A stretch of DNA of 34,845 nt from Dehalococcoidia bacterium (GTDB lineage Bacteria > Chloroflexota > Dehalococcoidia > Tepidiformales > Tepidiformaceae), in contig JAJEIT010000019.1 of assembly GCA_022827945.1 (NCBI GenBank), positions 1 through 34,845 of the forward strand, given 5' to 3'. Positions 23,465 to 30,662 of the stretch are shown one piece after another; within the stretch, counting starts at the first letter, position 1, and every line of letters starts with the position of its first letter. A program made the translations under genes and the position numbers. Under the pieces are notes generated by a model. The model did not search any database, was not told the origin of the DNA, and worked only from the letters and a program-made list of their open reading frames with translations.

Positions 23465-24433
23465 ATGGCTGCCATCCCGCCGCTGCCGCCCCAGGGCGCG
23501 CGCCTGCACTGGAAGCAGGCCCCGAAGCGCCTCCGTGATGCCTTCGAGGCCTGGGCCGGAAGCCCCGTGGCCGAGGCCGTCACCCAGCCCTCCGGCTTCT
23601 CGCCGGGCGTGGCCGCGCGCGTTCGCCTCGCGGACGGCCGGCGGGTGTTCGTGAAGGCCGTCGGCCCCGACATCAACCCCGACAGCGCCGGCATCCACCG
23701 CCGCGAGCTTCGCATCATCTCCGGCATGCCGGAGGATGTGCCCGCCCCCCGCCTCCTCTGGTCGCGCGACGAGGGCGAAGGCGGCTGGGTCGCCCTCGCC
23801 TTCGAGGACATCGAGGGCGAACACCCCCAGCAGCCCTGGGAGCTGCGCGAGCTCGACCGCGTCCTCGAGGCGCTCGTCGCCCTCGGCGAACGGCTGACGC
23901 CGAACCCCTTGCCCCCCGGCGCCGCCCCCAGCGCCTCCGAGACTTTCCCGAGCGACGCGTGGCGAACGCTCCGCGACGAAGGGGGTCGTCGTCCCCGGAA
24001 CCTCCCCCCCTGGTACCGCAGCAACCTCGAAATGCTCGCCGAGCTTGAGGCGGCCGTCCCCGAAGCCGTGGTGGGCGACACCCTCGTCCACTACGACATT
24101 CGCGCCGACAACATCCTGCTCTCGCCCGATCGCGTCTGGTTCCTCGACTGGCCCTGGGCCTGCGTTGGCGCCCCCTGGGTCGACGTCATCGTCCTGGCGC
24201 CCAGTGTCACGATGCAGGGCGGCCCCCCTCCCGAGGAGGTCGTTGCTGCCCACCCCGCCTGTCGCACCGCCGACTCGGAGAGCGTGACGGCCGTGGTGGC
24301 CGCCCTGGCCGGCGCCTATACGGAGTGGGGCTCGCGGCCCCCTCCGCCCGGCCTCCCCACCCTCCGCCCCTTCCAGCAGGCGCAGGCATCTGTCGCGCGC
24401 GACTGGCTCCTGCGGAGGCTGGGCGAGGCCTAG
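23465..24433 (+). CDS. APH/choline-kinase-type phosphotransferase
   Basis: A 322-aa protein of the aminoglycoside phosphotransferase fold. The N-lobe has RVFVKAVGP as the likely ATP-binding lysine strand. The catalytic loop is HYDIRADN (H209, D211, N216), and the metal-binding aspartate D228 lies in WFLDWPW. The hydrophobic WALAFEDIEGE-type hinge (reading WVALAFEDIEGEH) is present. Such proteins phosphorylate small molecules (antibiotics, choline, sugars, acyl-CoA-linked substrates). It begins 10 nt after the halogenase stop, so co-transcription and a shared pathway are likely. One CTAG at 24430-24433 supplies stop codons for this gene and the convergent one. Confidence 0.85.
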   Translation: MAAIPPLPPQGARLHWKQAPKRLRDAFEAWAGSPVAEAVTQPSGFSPGVAARVRLADGRRVFVKAVGPDINPDSAGIHRRELRIISGMPEDVPAPRLLWSRDEGEGGWVALAFEDIEGEHPQQPWELRELDRVLEALVALGERLTPNPLPPGAAPSASETFPSDAWRTLRDEGGRRPRNLPPWYRSNLEMLAELEAAVPEAVVGDTLVHYDIRADNILLSPDRVWFLDWPWACVGAPWVDVIVLAPSVTMQGGPPPEEVVAAHPACRTADSESVTAVVAALAGAYTEWGSRPPPPGLPTLRPFQQAQASVARDWLLRRLGEA

Positions 24434-24446
24434 CCCTGCCCCTCGC
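24423..24446. terminator. hairpin across the kinase / orphan gene convergent stop codons
   Basis: GCGAGG (24423-24428) and CCTCGC (24441-24446) form a 6-bp stem with a 12-nt loop that contains the shared CTAG stop of both genes. No T-tract is present. It may separate the two transcripts. Confidence 0.35.
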
Positions 24447-25701
24447 TCATCCCCCTGGCGATGCGTTCGCCGGCCGCCGCCGCGTCCTCGAACGCGACCG
24501 CCTGGCGGCTGAGCACCGGGTACAGCGTGAAGATCGGCGTGTTGTACGGGATCACCGCCGACTCAACCTCCGGCTGGAGCGCGAGGTGCAGGTTCACGTA
24601 GTTGTAGCTGAGCCCTTCTTGCCAGGGCTCGCCGCCGCTGCGCTCGTACTCCTCCGTCGTCCCGAGCCCGTACGTGCGCGTCATCAGACCGGTCGCCGCC
24701 GTCAACCCGAGGTCGCCCAGCTCCGGCGCCCCCTGGATCAGGATGGCCACCTGTGAGGCGTCGAACCACACCTTCAGGTTGCAGCTCACCTGGATGTAGT
24801 TCCCAAGGCTGCCGAGGTGCTGCAGCACCGTCAGCGGGAACGCCAGCTCCGGCGGCGCGTTGCCCGGAGCCGGCCCGTCGAAGCGGAACTCCGGCTCCTT
24901 TACGCCCGAGGCCGAGATGTACACGAGATTCGGGTCGTCGACTGGCACCCCGACGACCGTCCCGTCCCGGTCGCTCGTGAGCTGCCCCATCTGATAACGC
25001 AGCGGGAAGGAGTAGCCCTCCTTCCCGTAGAAGATGCGCACGCCCGTCTCCAGCGGCTCCTCCGGCGTGCGGCTCAGCTTCAGGTCGAACGGCAGCATCA
25101 CGTGGAAGGCGTGCGTGCGCGCGTTCATGAACGGGCCGCAGGCCCCCTCGAACTCTTTGTGGATGGCCGTGTTCTCCGGCTCGAACTGCTGCGCCGGGCC
25201 CGTGTAGCTCTGCGCCCGCCGCGCCTCCGGCGTCAGGTGGTACCGGTCCTGGTAGTGCGCCGCCGCCCGCTTCTGGGCGATGTCGGTGAAGTACTCCGGG
25301 GCCATGCTCTCGACGATGATGTGTTCGCGCTCCCCCGTGTCCGAGCGGTTCACGCGCACGGCCTCGTGGTACCGATCCAGCTCGTGCGCGGTCTTCCGCA
25401 GCTCCTGCCCCACCTGTCCCTCGACCGGCGTTCCCGCCAGCCGCGTGCGCGGCAGCAGCGCCTGCGCCCGCTGCAGGAAGTCGAGCTTCGCGCTGTAGCG
25501 CCGCGGCTCCGGCGCGAACGACTGCGCCGCCGCCAGCAGCAGGCTCACCTGCTCATCAGGCAGCAGCCCCAGCGCTTCGAGGTCGTTATCCCGGATGAAG
25601 GCGGCCGCCAGCGGTGCGAACGCCTGCTCCCGCCGGATGCCCAGCGTGAGCAGGTAGTTCAGGTAGCTGCGCGCCTCTTCCGGCGTCATCGTCTCGGCCA
25701 T
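24430..25701 (-). CDS. 423-aa conserved-looking protein of unknown function
   Basis: No family recognised. The protein is soluble, without signal peptide or membrane segment. The N-terminal third is helical (MTPEEARSYLNYLLTLGIRREQAF, then LLPDEQVSLLLAAAQSF). The rest looks beta-rich with many aromatic residues: FHVMLPFDLKLSRTPEEP, VRIFYGKEGYSFPLRYQMGQL, VYISASGVKEPEFRFDGP and YNYVNLHLALQPEVESA. An uncharged, catalytic-looking motif is not evident. The start ATG follows TACGAT plus 9 nt without a Shine-Dalgarno. It overlaps the kinase gene by 4 nt tail-to-tail. Clean frame and codon use leave little doubt that it is a gene. Confidence 0.7.
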   Translation of the reverse strand: MAETMTPEEARSYLNYLLTLGIRREQAFAPLAAAFIRDNDLEALGLLPDEQVSLLLAAAQSFAPEPRRYSAKLDFLQRAQALLPRTRLAGTPVEGQVGQELRKTAHELDRYHEAVRVNRSDTGEREHIIVESMAPEYFTDIAQKRAAAHYQDRYHLTPEARRAQSYTGPAQQFEPENTAIHKEFEGACGPFMNARTHAFHVMLPFDLKLSRTPEEPLETGVRIFYGKEGYSFPLRYQMGQLTSDRDGTVVGVPVDDPNLVYISASGVKEPEFRFDGPAPGNAPPELAFPLTVLQHLGSLGNYIQVSCNLKVWFDASQVAILIQGAPELGDLGLTAATGLMTRTYGLGTTEEYERSGGEPWQEGLSYNYVNLHLALQPEVESAVIPYNTPIFTLYPVLSRQAVAFEDAAAAGERIARGMSEGQG

Positions 25702-25710
25702 CGCGCCCGG

Positions 25711-25716
25711 ATCGTA
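25711..25716 (-). promoter_or_regulatory. putative -10 box of the 423-aa orphan gene
   Basis: On the minus strand TACGAT is followed by 9 nt and the ATG at 25701, without a Shine-Dalgarno. It is the same box as upstream of the methyltransferase at 2087. Confidence 0.4.
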
Positions 25717-25739
25717 CACCCCACTGCCGCCGTTTCCGC

Positions 25740-25745
25740 TACCAT
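25740..25745 (+). promoter_or_regulatory. putative -10 box of the NTF2-like gene
   Basis: TACCAT lies 39 nt before the ATG at 25785. The leader includes GGGAGAGG just upstream of the start, so this is a leadered transcript, in contrast to the divergent gene. Confidence 0.35.
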
Positions 25746-25784
25746 CGCGCCCACGCAACGAATCCACGCACGGGAGAGGCGCCC

Positions 25785-26243
25785 ATGGTTGGCCAGGCCG
25801 AAGTCGAGATCGCACGCAAGCTCTTCGAGGAAGGCTGGAGCGGAGGACACGTTGATGCGCCCCTCCAGTTCATGACCGAGGACGTTGTCATGCGCGACAT
25901 CGTCGGCCACGCCGAGCCCATGCGCGGTCACGACGCCGTCCGCGAGTTCTGGGCGGCCGCCGCCGACACGCTGAAGGTGCTCCCCGAGGAGATCTACGTC
26001 GCCGACACCGGCGTGGTCGTGATGTGGATGGCCTATGGGCAGATCCCACAGGACGCCAAGGAGAACGCCGGGCGCTGGGGAACCGCCGAGGGCGTTTCCC
26101 GCCTCGAGTTCCGCGACGGCAAGGTCTGCCTCGAGGTCGACTACTGGCACGGTGGCCAGGGCGTCTGCGACGACTGGGAGGCGCACTGGAACGCCCGTCG
26201 TGCCCGGCCCTGGCGCGAGCTAGGCGCCATCACGGGCGCCTAG
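25785..26243 (+). CDS. NTF2-like / SnoaL-like domain protein
   Basis: A 152-aa cone-shaped NTF2-fold protein. The pattern EIARKLFEEGWSGGHVDAPLQFMTEDVVMRDIVGHAEPMRGHDAVREFWAAA (split over residues about 8-58) is typical of SnoaL-like proteins, with a helix, then the strand carrying the first acidic residues, then GHDAVREFW. The end RLEFRDGKVCLEVDYW also fits. Members act as isomerases, cyclases or hydrolases or just bind ligands; nothing indicates which here. GGGAGAGG lies 7 nt before the ATG. Its stop codon is within a long perfect inverted repeat shared with the convergent gene. Confidence 0.82.
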   Translation: MVGQAEVEIARKLFEEGWSGGHVDAPLQFMTEDVVMRDIVGHAEPMRGHDAVREFWAAAADTLKVLPEEIYVADTGVVVMWMAYGQIPQDAKENAGRWGTAEGVSRLEFRDGKVCLEVDYWHGGQGVCDDWEAHWNARRARPWRELGAITGA

Positions 26244-26248
26244 CTCGC
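26215..26248. terminator. perfect 14-bp inverted repeat over the NTF2-like stop codon (bidirectional terminator candidate)
   Basis: The left arm at 26215-26228 and the right arm at 26235-26248 are exact reverse complements (GCGAGCTAGGCGCC against GGCGCCTAGCTCGC), with a 6-nt loop ATCACG. The stop TAG at 26241-26243 is in the right arm. The minus-strand gene ends 11 nt beyond. The structure is symmetrical and has no T-tract. Confidence 0.7.
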
Positions 26249-26259
26249 AACCGGAGCCG

Positions 26260-28812
26260 CTATTCGGAGGATGCCTCCTCGGCCACTTCCGGCCGGGGAA
26301 CCTCGATTGCACCGCTGCGCAGCCAGACTCCCGGCGGCAGTTCAGCCGGCAGGAACCGAACGTCCGGCGCGATCGCGGCGCCGTGGGAGTCGCGGAAGCC
26401 CAGCTCGATGCGGCCATCGGCATGGCGCCTCGCGCGGATGGTCCCGATGGACACCCCGTCCACCTCGACGTCGCTGGTGGCGTACCACACGCCCGCCGGC
26501 GCGTCCGCCGGAAGGAAGCGCTGCACCGGCAGGATCTGCCCGCCGGCCGGGAGCTCGACGCCGTGCTCGATGCGGCCGTCCTCCGCCAGCCGCGCGATGA
26601 GGCGCAGCTCATACGGTGGCGGCGGCGGGAGCTCGACCGGCTCCGCCTCCGGCACGTCCGGCGCGTTCAGGGCCGAGAGTTCTGCGTTCTCGATTCCCAG
26701 CCGGGCGAGGAAGCGTGCGTTGTCGTTGTCCACGAGGTTCGCCCCGCAGAGAGCTGCGCCGACTCCGTATCCGAAGATGGGCAGGGCGGCTCGGAGCTCC
26801 GCGTCCAGCGCCCTGAAGCGCTCGATCCCCTCATTCGCGCGGACAAGGGCGTCGAAGCTGGTGTCGGCGCCGCAAGCCCCTTCGAAAGCGAGTTGACGGG
26901 CCATCGCCGCGACAACCCCGTTCTGCCATCCGCCCTCGGCTACGCGGGCAGCCCTCACGACAGTGGCCGCGGTGGCGACCGGCGCAAGGATGCGCTCGGC
27001 GTAGGCGACCTCGGTCTGCAGCGCGAACGCCTCCTCGAAGGAGAGCGCCTCGCCGCCGGCGACCCGCTCCTCGAGCGCGCTCCACGAAGCGGCCAGCGAT
27101 GCGTATTGCCGCGCCGCCTTGTCGCCGACCATGAGGACGAAGTCTTCGACCGCCACCGGGTTGACGGCCTCGCCGCGGGAGAGCGGTCCGTCCAGGCCCG
27201 ACTTGGCGATCAAGCGCTCGTATTCCTCGGCGAAGAGCCTCAGAAGCGTGCTGGAGGAAGCGTTCGCGACCTCGATCGCCGCCGGTTCATCCGAGGCGGT
27301 GAGCCCCTCCAGCCCCGGCCGCTCGAAGATTCCGTTGAGCACGGTCGCGGCTACGGCCGCGGTGTAGGTCGCCTTCGCCTCTGCGAGGGCTTCGACCTCC
27401 GCCTCGGAGTCGGCCGCGGAGGTCACCGTGGTGGTAACGACGCCCTTCTCGTCGGCTGCCGCTTCGACCGTGTGGTCCGCCCCGTCGACGGAGACGGTGG
27501 CCGGACCGAACGTCGGGCCGGTGACCACGCGCAGGTTCCGCCAGATGCCGTGGAACCCGATTTCGATATCGGGGGCGTTTTCGTCCTCGACCTCCTGGAA
27601 GGCGATGGCGGCTACGAATACCCATGACGGCCCGGGACGTGGGAGGGCGATCTGGATGGGACGGATGAAGGGGAGGGCCGTGCTTGTTTGGCTGGCCATC
27701 CCTGGGCTGGAGTGGTAGCTGACGCCAGGCTGGAAGAGATCCTCGGATGCGTTGATCCGGGGCAAGGATTGGAACGCCCGTGGCCCCACCGCGTACATGA
27801 TGACGTACGAACCTTCGGGGAGGCCGCCACCGCCAACGTTGCTCACCCGGAAGTTGGCCGCGAACGGCTCTCCGGCGATAACGACGTCGGGGGCATGCGT
27901 CTCCTCCACCTTGAGGAGGAACCTCTCCTGCGCCGCCACTTCGTCGACTAGGTGGATGGTCAGTTCGAAGTCGGCAACAAGGGGCTGAAGGTCGCGTTGC
28001 AGGTAGGTGGTGGCCTCGATCAGGTAGATGCCGGCGGGCAGATACTCCTCGATGCGCGAGTTGCGCGCCCCGCCGCCGTCGTCGTTCGCGCCGATCACGC
28101 CCGCCGTGGGTGATGCCAGCGAGAGCACTGGATCACCGTTCTCCGACGTGAGATCGATCCGTACGCGGCCGCTGGCCGGCATGGTGAACGAGTAGTTGTA
28201 GGCCGGGTGCGTTTCCACGATCCGTGACCCGCACGTCTCGAGCGTCCAGACGCCGGTCGCCGTCAGGTCGGCTTCCGCCGTCAGTACCCCGAGATCGATC
28301 GTCTCACAGCCCTCGACATACCCGACAGCGAGCGAGTAGTTGGCCGGGCCTCGTCCGCGGCCTCCCACCGTCGTCGCCTCGATCCGGTACGCCCCGGCTG
28401 ACAGGTCGCGCTCGATGCGCGCGTCGACACCGGCTGCGCCGTCGTCGTCGTCCGCGATGCGCTCGCCGGCGTCGCTCAGCAGGTAGAGGTACGAGTCGGC
28501 CTCGCTGGAGCGCAGGTCGATCCGCACGCGGCCGGCCTCCTCCACCTGGAAGCGGTACGAGTGCGCGTCGCTGCCGTGGCGGAAGGCCGAGTCGCAATCC
28601 TCCGTCGTCCAGCGCCCGTCAGTCGTGAGTTCGTCGTTCTCCGGACCGATCGCGCCAAGGTCTGTCACGTGGCACTGGCCGTCGTCCGCTGTCACCAGCG
28701 TGGGCCCCTCCAGGGCCATGAAGGCGGCGATGAGAGCGACAGTGAGGAGCGCGGGCGCCAGGAGTCGCCCGCTGATTCGGGCGCTGAAGTGGGACGAAGC
28801 AATCGAAAGCAT
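26260..28812 (-). CDS. large secreted/membrane-anchored mosaic protein with PPC-like domains and C-terminal repeats
   Basis: An 850-aa protein. An N-terminal hydrophobic segment (LLAPALLTVALIAAFMALEG, about 17-36) acts as signal or anchor. Two tandem PPC-like beta-sandwich units follow (about 47-170 and 170-290), each introduced by a C...TDLG/TIDLG...W-T-E-x-C cysteine pair. They contain FQVEEAGRVRIDLRSSEADSYLYL and FTMPASGRVRIDLTSENGDPVLSL. A CARDB-like beta domain comes next (APDVVIAGEPFAANFRVSNVG), then a helical Ala/Glu-rich middle (about 450-720) and a PPPPP linker. At the end are two copies of DGRIE-x-G...(RFLPA)..P-G-VW...V. A GTG start 36 nt upstream is possible, but GGAGA suits the chosen ATG. 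Function unknown; cell-surface location is likely. Confidence 0.8.
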   Translation of the reverse strand: MLSIASSHFSARISGRLLAPALLTVALIAAFMALEGPTLVTADDGQCHVTDLGAIGPENDELTTDGRWTTEDCDSAFRHGSDAHSYRFQVEEAGRVRIDLRSSEADSYLYLLSDAGERIADDDDGAAGVDARIERDLSAGAYRIEATTVGGRGRGPANYSLAVGYVEGCETIDLGVLTAEADLTATGVWTLETCGSRIVETHPAYNYSFTMPASGRVRIDLTSENGDPVLSLASPTAGVIGANDDGGGARNSRIEEYLPAGIYLIEATTYLQRDLQPLVADFELTIHLVDEVAAQERFLLKVEETHAPDVVIAGEPFAANFRVSNVGGGGLPEGSYVIMYAVGPRAFQSLPRINASEDLFQPGVSYHSSPGMASQTSTALPFIRPIQIALPRPGPSWVFVAAIAFQEVEDENAPDIEIGFHGIWRNLRVVTGPTFGPATVSVDGADHTVEAAADEKGVVTTTVTSAADSEAEVEALAEAKATYTAAVAATVLNGIFERPGLEGLTASDEPAAIEVANASSSTLLRLFAEEYERLIAKSGLDGPLSRGEAVNPVAVEDFVLMVGDKAARQYASLAASWSALEERVAGGEALSFEEAFALQTEVAYAERILAPVATAATVVRAARVAEGGWQNGVVAAMARQLAFEGACGADTSFDALVRANEGIERFRALDAELRAALPIFGYGVGAALCGANLVDNDNARFLARLGIENAELSALNAPDVPEAEPVELPPPPPYELRLIARLAEDGRIEHGVELPAGGQILPVQRFLPADAPAGVWYATSDVEVDGVSIGTIRARRHADGRIELGFRDSHGAAIAPDVRFLPAELPPGVWLRSGAIEVPRPEVAEEASSE

Positions 28813-28905
28813 GGGGGTTCTCCGGGTGCGAAGGCGACGTAATGACACGCAGTCTCGATCGATGGAACAAGGCTAGAGGCTTGCCCTCCACCGGGCCAGT
28901 CTGCC

Positions 28906-28939
28906 TGCTTACCGGCGAGCGGTTAGGCCACCGTAAGCA
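28906..28939. repeat. spaced inverted repeat upstream of the DUF3179 gene
   Basis: TGCTTAC (28906-28912) and GTAAGCA (28933-28939) are exact inverted repeats 20 nt apart, in the 160-base divergent region between the large secreted protein gene and the DUF3179 gene. It lies just upstream of the TACACT box and could be an operator or a hairpin. The remainder of the gap shows nothing I can name. Confidence 0.35.
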
Positions 28940-28959
28940 AGCGACCAGCCCTGGAGCCC

Positions 28960-28965
28960 TACACT
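28960..28965 (+). promoter_or_regulatory. putative -10 box of the DUF3179 gene
   Basis: TACACT is followed by 7 nt (GTTGGCC) and the ATG at 28973; no Shine-Dalgarno intervenes. A leaderless transcript is predicted. No convincing -35. Confidence 0.45.
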
Positions 28966-28972
28966 GTTGGCC

Positions 28973-30598
28973 ATGCCCCTCCGTCTGCTCACCATGGCTG
29001 CCGGCCTGACGCTCGTCCTGGCCGCCTGCGGTGGCGACTCCGGCGACCAGCCGCCTGCAGCCTCGCCCTCCCCGGACCGTGCGACCCCTATGCCGGAATC
29101 CTCCCCCACCACTCCTCCACCGGAGAGCGCCACGCCCGTCTCGGATTCCACCGGCACTCCCCGGCTCGAGCCCACGCTCACGCCGGAGGAGATCACCGAC
29201 GAGCACATCCTGAGCCTCATCTATTGGACCGAGATCGACTTCTGGAACCGTTTCGTTCTCTTCCCCGACACCTCCGACGCGACCCGCGACATCCTGCGTG
29301 CGATGGCAAGCGACCCCGAGGAACGGTGGCTCCCCTACCTCGTCGATCTCGCCGCCGTGCCCGTTCCCTACAGCGGCTTCGTCTACCGCCTCCTCAGCGA
29401 CCTTCGCCCCGATCACCCCTACCCCATCTTCCCTATCACCGAGGAGCTCGGCTTCCGCACGCCCGATGACGAAACGCCCCTCTACGTCGAGTTCAAGCAC
29501 CGCCTGATCGAGGGCATCCAGGAGGATATGGGCGCGTTCCTCGACCCGGACAAGCCGCGCACCATCTCCGCCCAGGAGATCTTCTGGGGCGGCGTGACCG
29601 TCGACGGCATCCCGCCACTGGAGCACCCGGACTTCATCTCCCCCCAGGAAGCGGCGGCCTGGATCGGCCCGAAAGACCGCGTCATCGGCGTCGAGATCAA
29701 CGGCGACGCGCGCGCCTATCCCCGCCGCATTATCGACTGGCACGAGATGGTCAACGACACCGTGGGCGGCGTCCCCGTCTCCCTCGCCTACTGCACCCTC
29801 TGCGGGAGCGCCATCCTCTACGACGGTCGCGTCGGCGACGAGGTCTACCGCTTCGGCACCAGCGGCCTCCTCTACCGCTCGAACAAGCTCATGTACGACC
29901 GCACCACCAACACCCTCTGGGAGCAGTTCACCGGCGAGCCCGTCTGGGGCGATCTCGTCGGGAGCGGCATCCAACTCGACGTCCTCCCGGCCGTGCACAC
30001 CACCTGGGACGAGTGGCTCGCCGAGCACCCCGACACGCTCGTGCTCGACATCGAGACCGGCCACGCCCGCGACTACGGCGAGGGCGTTGCTTACTCCCGC
30101 TACTTCGCCAGCTCCGGCCTGATGTTCCCCGTCCCCGACCGCAGTGGTCCCCTCGCCGTCAAGGACAGCGTCTACGCCGTCCGGCTCAACGACCAGGTCG
30201 TCGGCTACCCCATCCTCCTGCTCGGCGAACGGGACTTCCTGCAGGACGAGATCGGCGGCGACCCCGTCGTCGTGTTCGCTACCCCCGACCGTTCCGGCGG
30301 CCGCGCCTATGCGGCGCCCCCCGGCCGCGTCGTCGCCTACGACGTGGAGGCCGGCGTCGCCACCACCGAAGACGGCTCCACCTGGCAGGTCACCGAAGGC
30401 GCCCTCGTCGGGCCGTCCGGCGAGAAGCTTGAGCGCCTTCCCGGCCACAATGCCTTCTGGTTCGCCCTCGTCAACCACGCTCCCCGCTTCCGCCTCTACG
30501 GCGAGGAGGAACCACAGAGCTCCCTCATCGGCTCCGGCTGCAACCTCTTCGCCTACCTCGAAGGCACTCACATCGCCGCCACCACCTGCTCCCTCTAG
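28973..30598 (+). CDS. DUF3179 domain lipoprotein
   Basis: A 541-aa lipoprotein. The signal LLTMAAGLTLVLAAC ends in the lipobox LAAC with C19 as the anchor. It is followed by a Pro/Ser/Thr-rich linker (about 20-70) that would extend the domain from the membrane. The DUF3179 domain includes ISPQEAAAWIGPKDRVIGVEINGDARAYP, IIDWHEMVNDTVGGVPVSLAYCTLCGSA with the C274-x2-C277 pair, FGTSGLLYRSNKLMYD, NTLWEQFTGEPVWGDLVGSG and HNAFWFALVNHAP. These cysteines are the hallmark of the family, whose function is unknown. The N-terminal 80-200 region is an additional helical domain. It stands alone in its transcription unit. Confidence 0.88.
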   Translation: MPLRLLTMAAGLTLVLAACGGDSGDQPPAASPSPDRATPMPESSPTTPPPESATPVSDSTGTPRLEPTLTPEEITDEHILSLIYWTEIDFWNRFVLFPDTSDATRDILRAMASDPEERWLPYLVDLAAVPVPYSGFVYRLLSDLRPDHPYPIFPITEELGFRTPDDETPLYVEFKHRLIEGIQEDMGAFLDPDKPRTISAQEIFWGGVTVDGIPPLEHPDFISPQEAAAWIGPKDRVIGVEINGDARAYPRRIIDWHEMVNDTVGGVPVSLAYCTLCGSAILYDGRVGDEVYRFGTSGLLYRSNKLMYDRTTNTLWEQFTGEPVWGDLVGSGIQLDVLPAVHTTWDEWLAEHPDTLVLDIETGHARDYGEGVAYSRYFASSGLMFPVPDRSGPLAVKDSVYAVRLNDQVVGYPILLLGERDFLQDEIGGDPVVVFATPDRSGGRAYAAPPGRVVAYDVEAGVATTEDGSTWQVTEGALVGPSGEKLERLPGHNAFWFALVNHAPRFRLYGEEEPQSSLIGSGCNLFAYLEGTHIAATTCSL

Positions 30599-30612
30599 CA
30601 ATCCGGTACCCG

Positions 30613-30633
30613 CGCTCGCGAGCGGCGTAGGAT
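30613..30633 (+). promoter_or_regulatory. 12-bp palindrome next to a -10-like box upstream of the OYE/TMADH-like gene
   Basis: CGCTCGCGAGCG (30613-30624) is a perfect 12-bp palindrome. TAGGAT (30628-30633) begins 3 nt after it and fits a -10 box. The palindrome would sit in the -35/-10 spacer, an operator-like position. High GC makes chance palindromes more likely. Confidence 0.35.
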
Positions 30634-30662
30634 GCCGCCAACGCCACTGCGAGGACGCCGCG

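Noticed and set aside
20965-24081. Very long open frame on the minus strand (over 1000 codons) across the SDR, halogenase and kinase genes
   Set aside because: High GC makes stops rare. The halogenase and kinase on the other strand, and the minus-strand SDR in another frame, show clear family motifs; this frame is a run of Arg/Ala/Gly-rich nonsense.
30144-30662. Upstream extension of the OYE-like frame into the DUF3179 gene
   Set aside because: It is read-through in another frame of DUF3179; the family N-terminus begins at the ATG at 30663.
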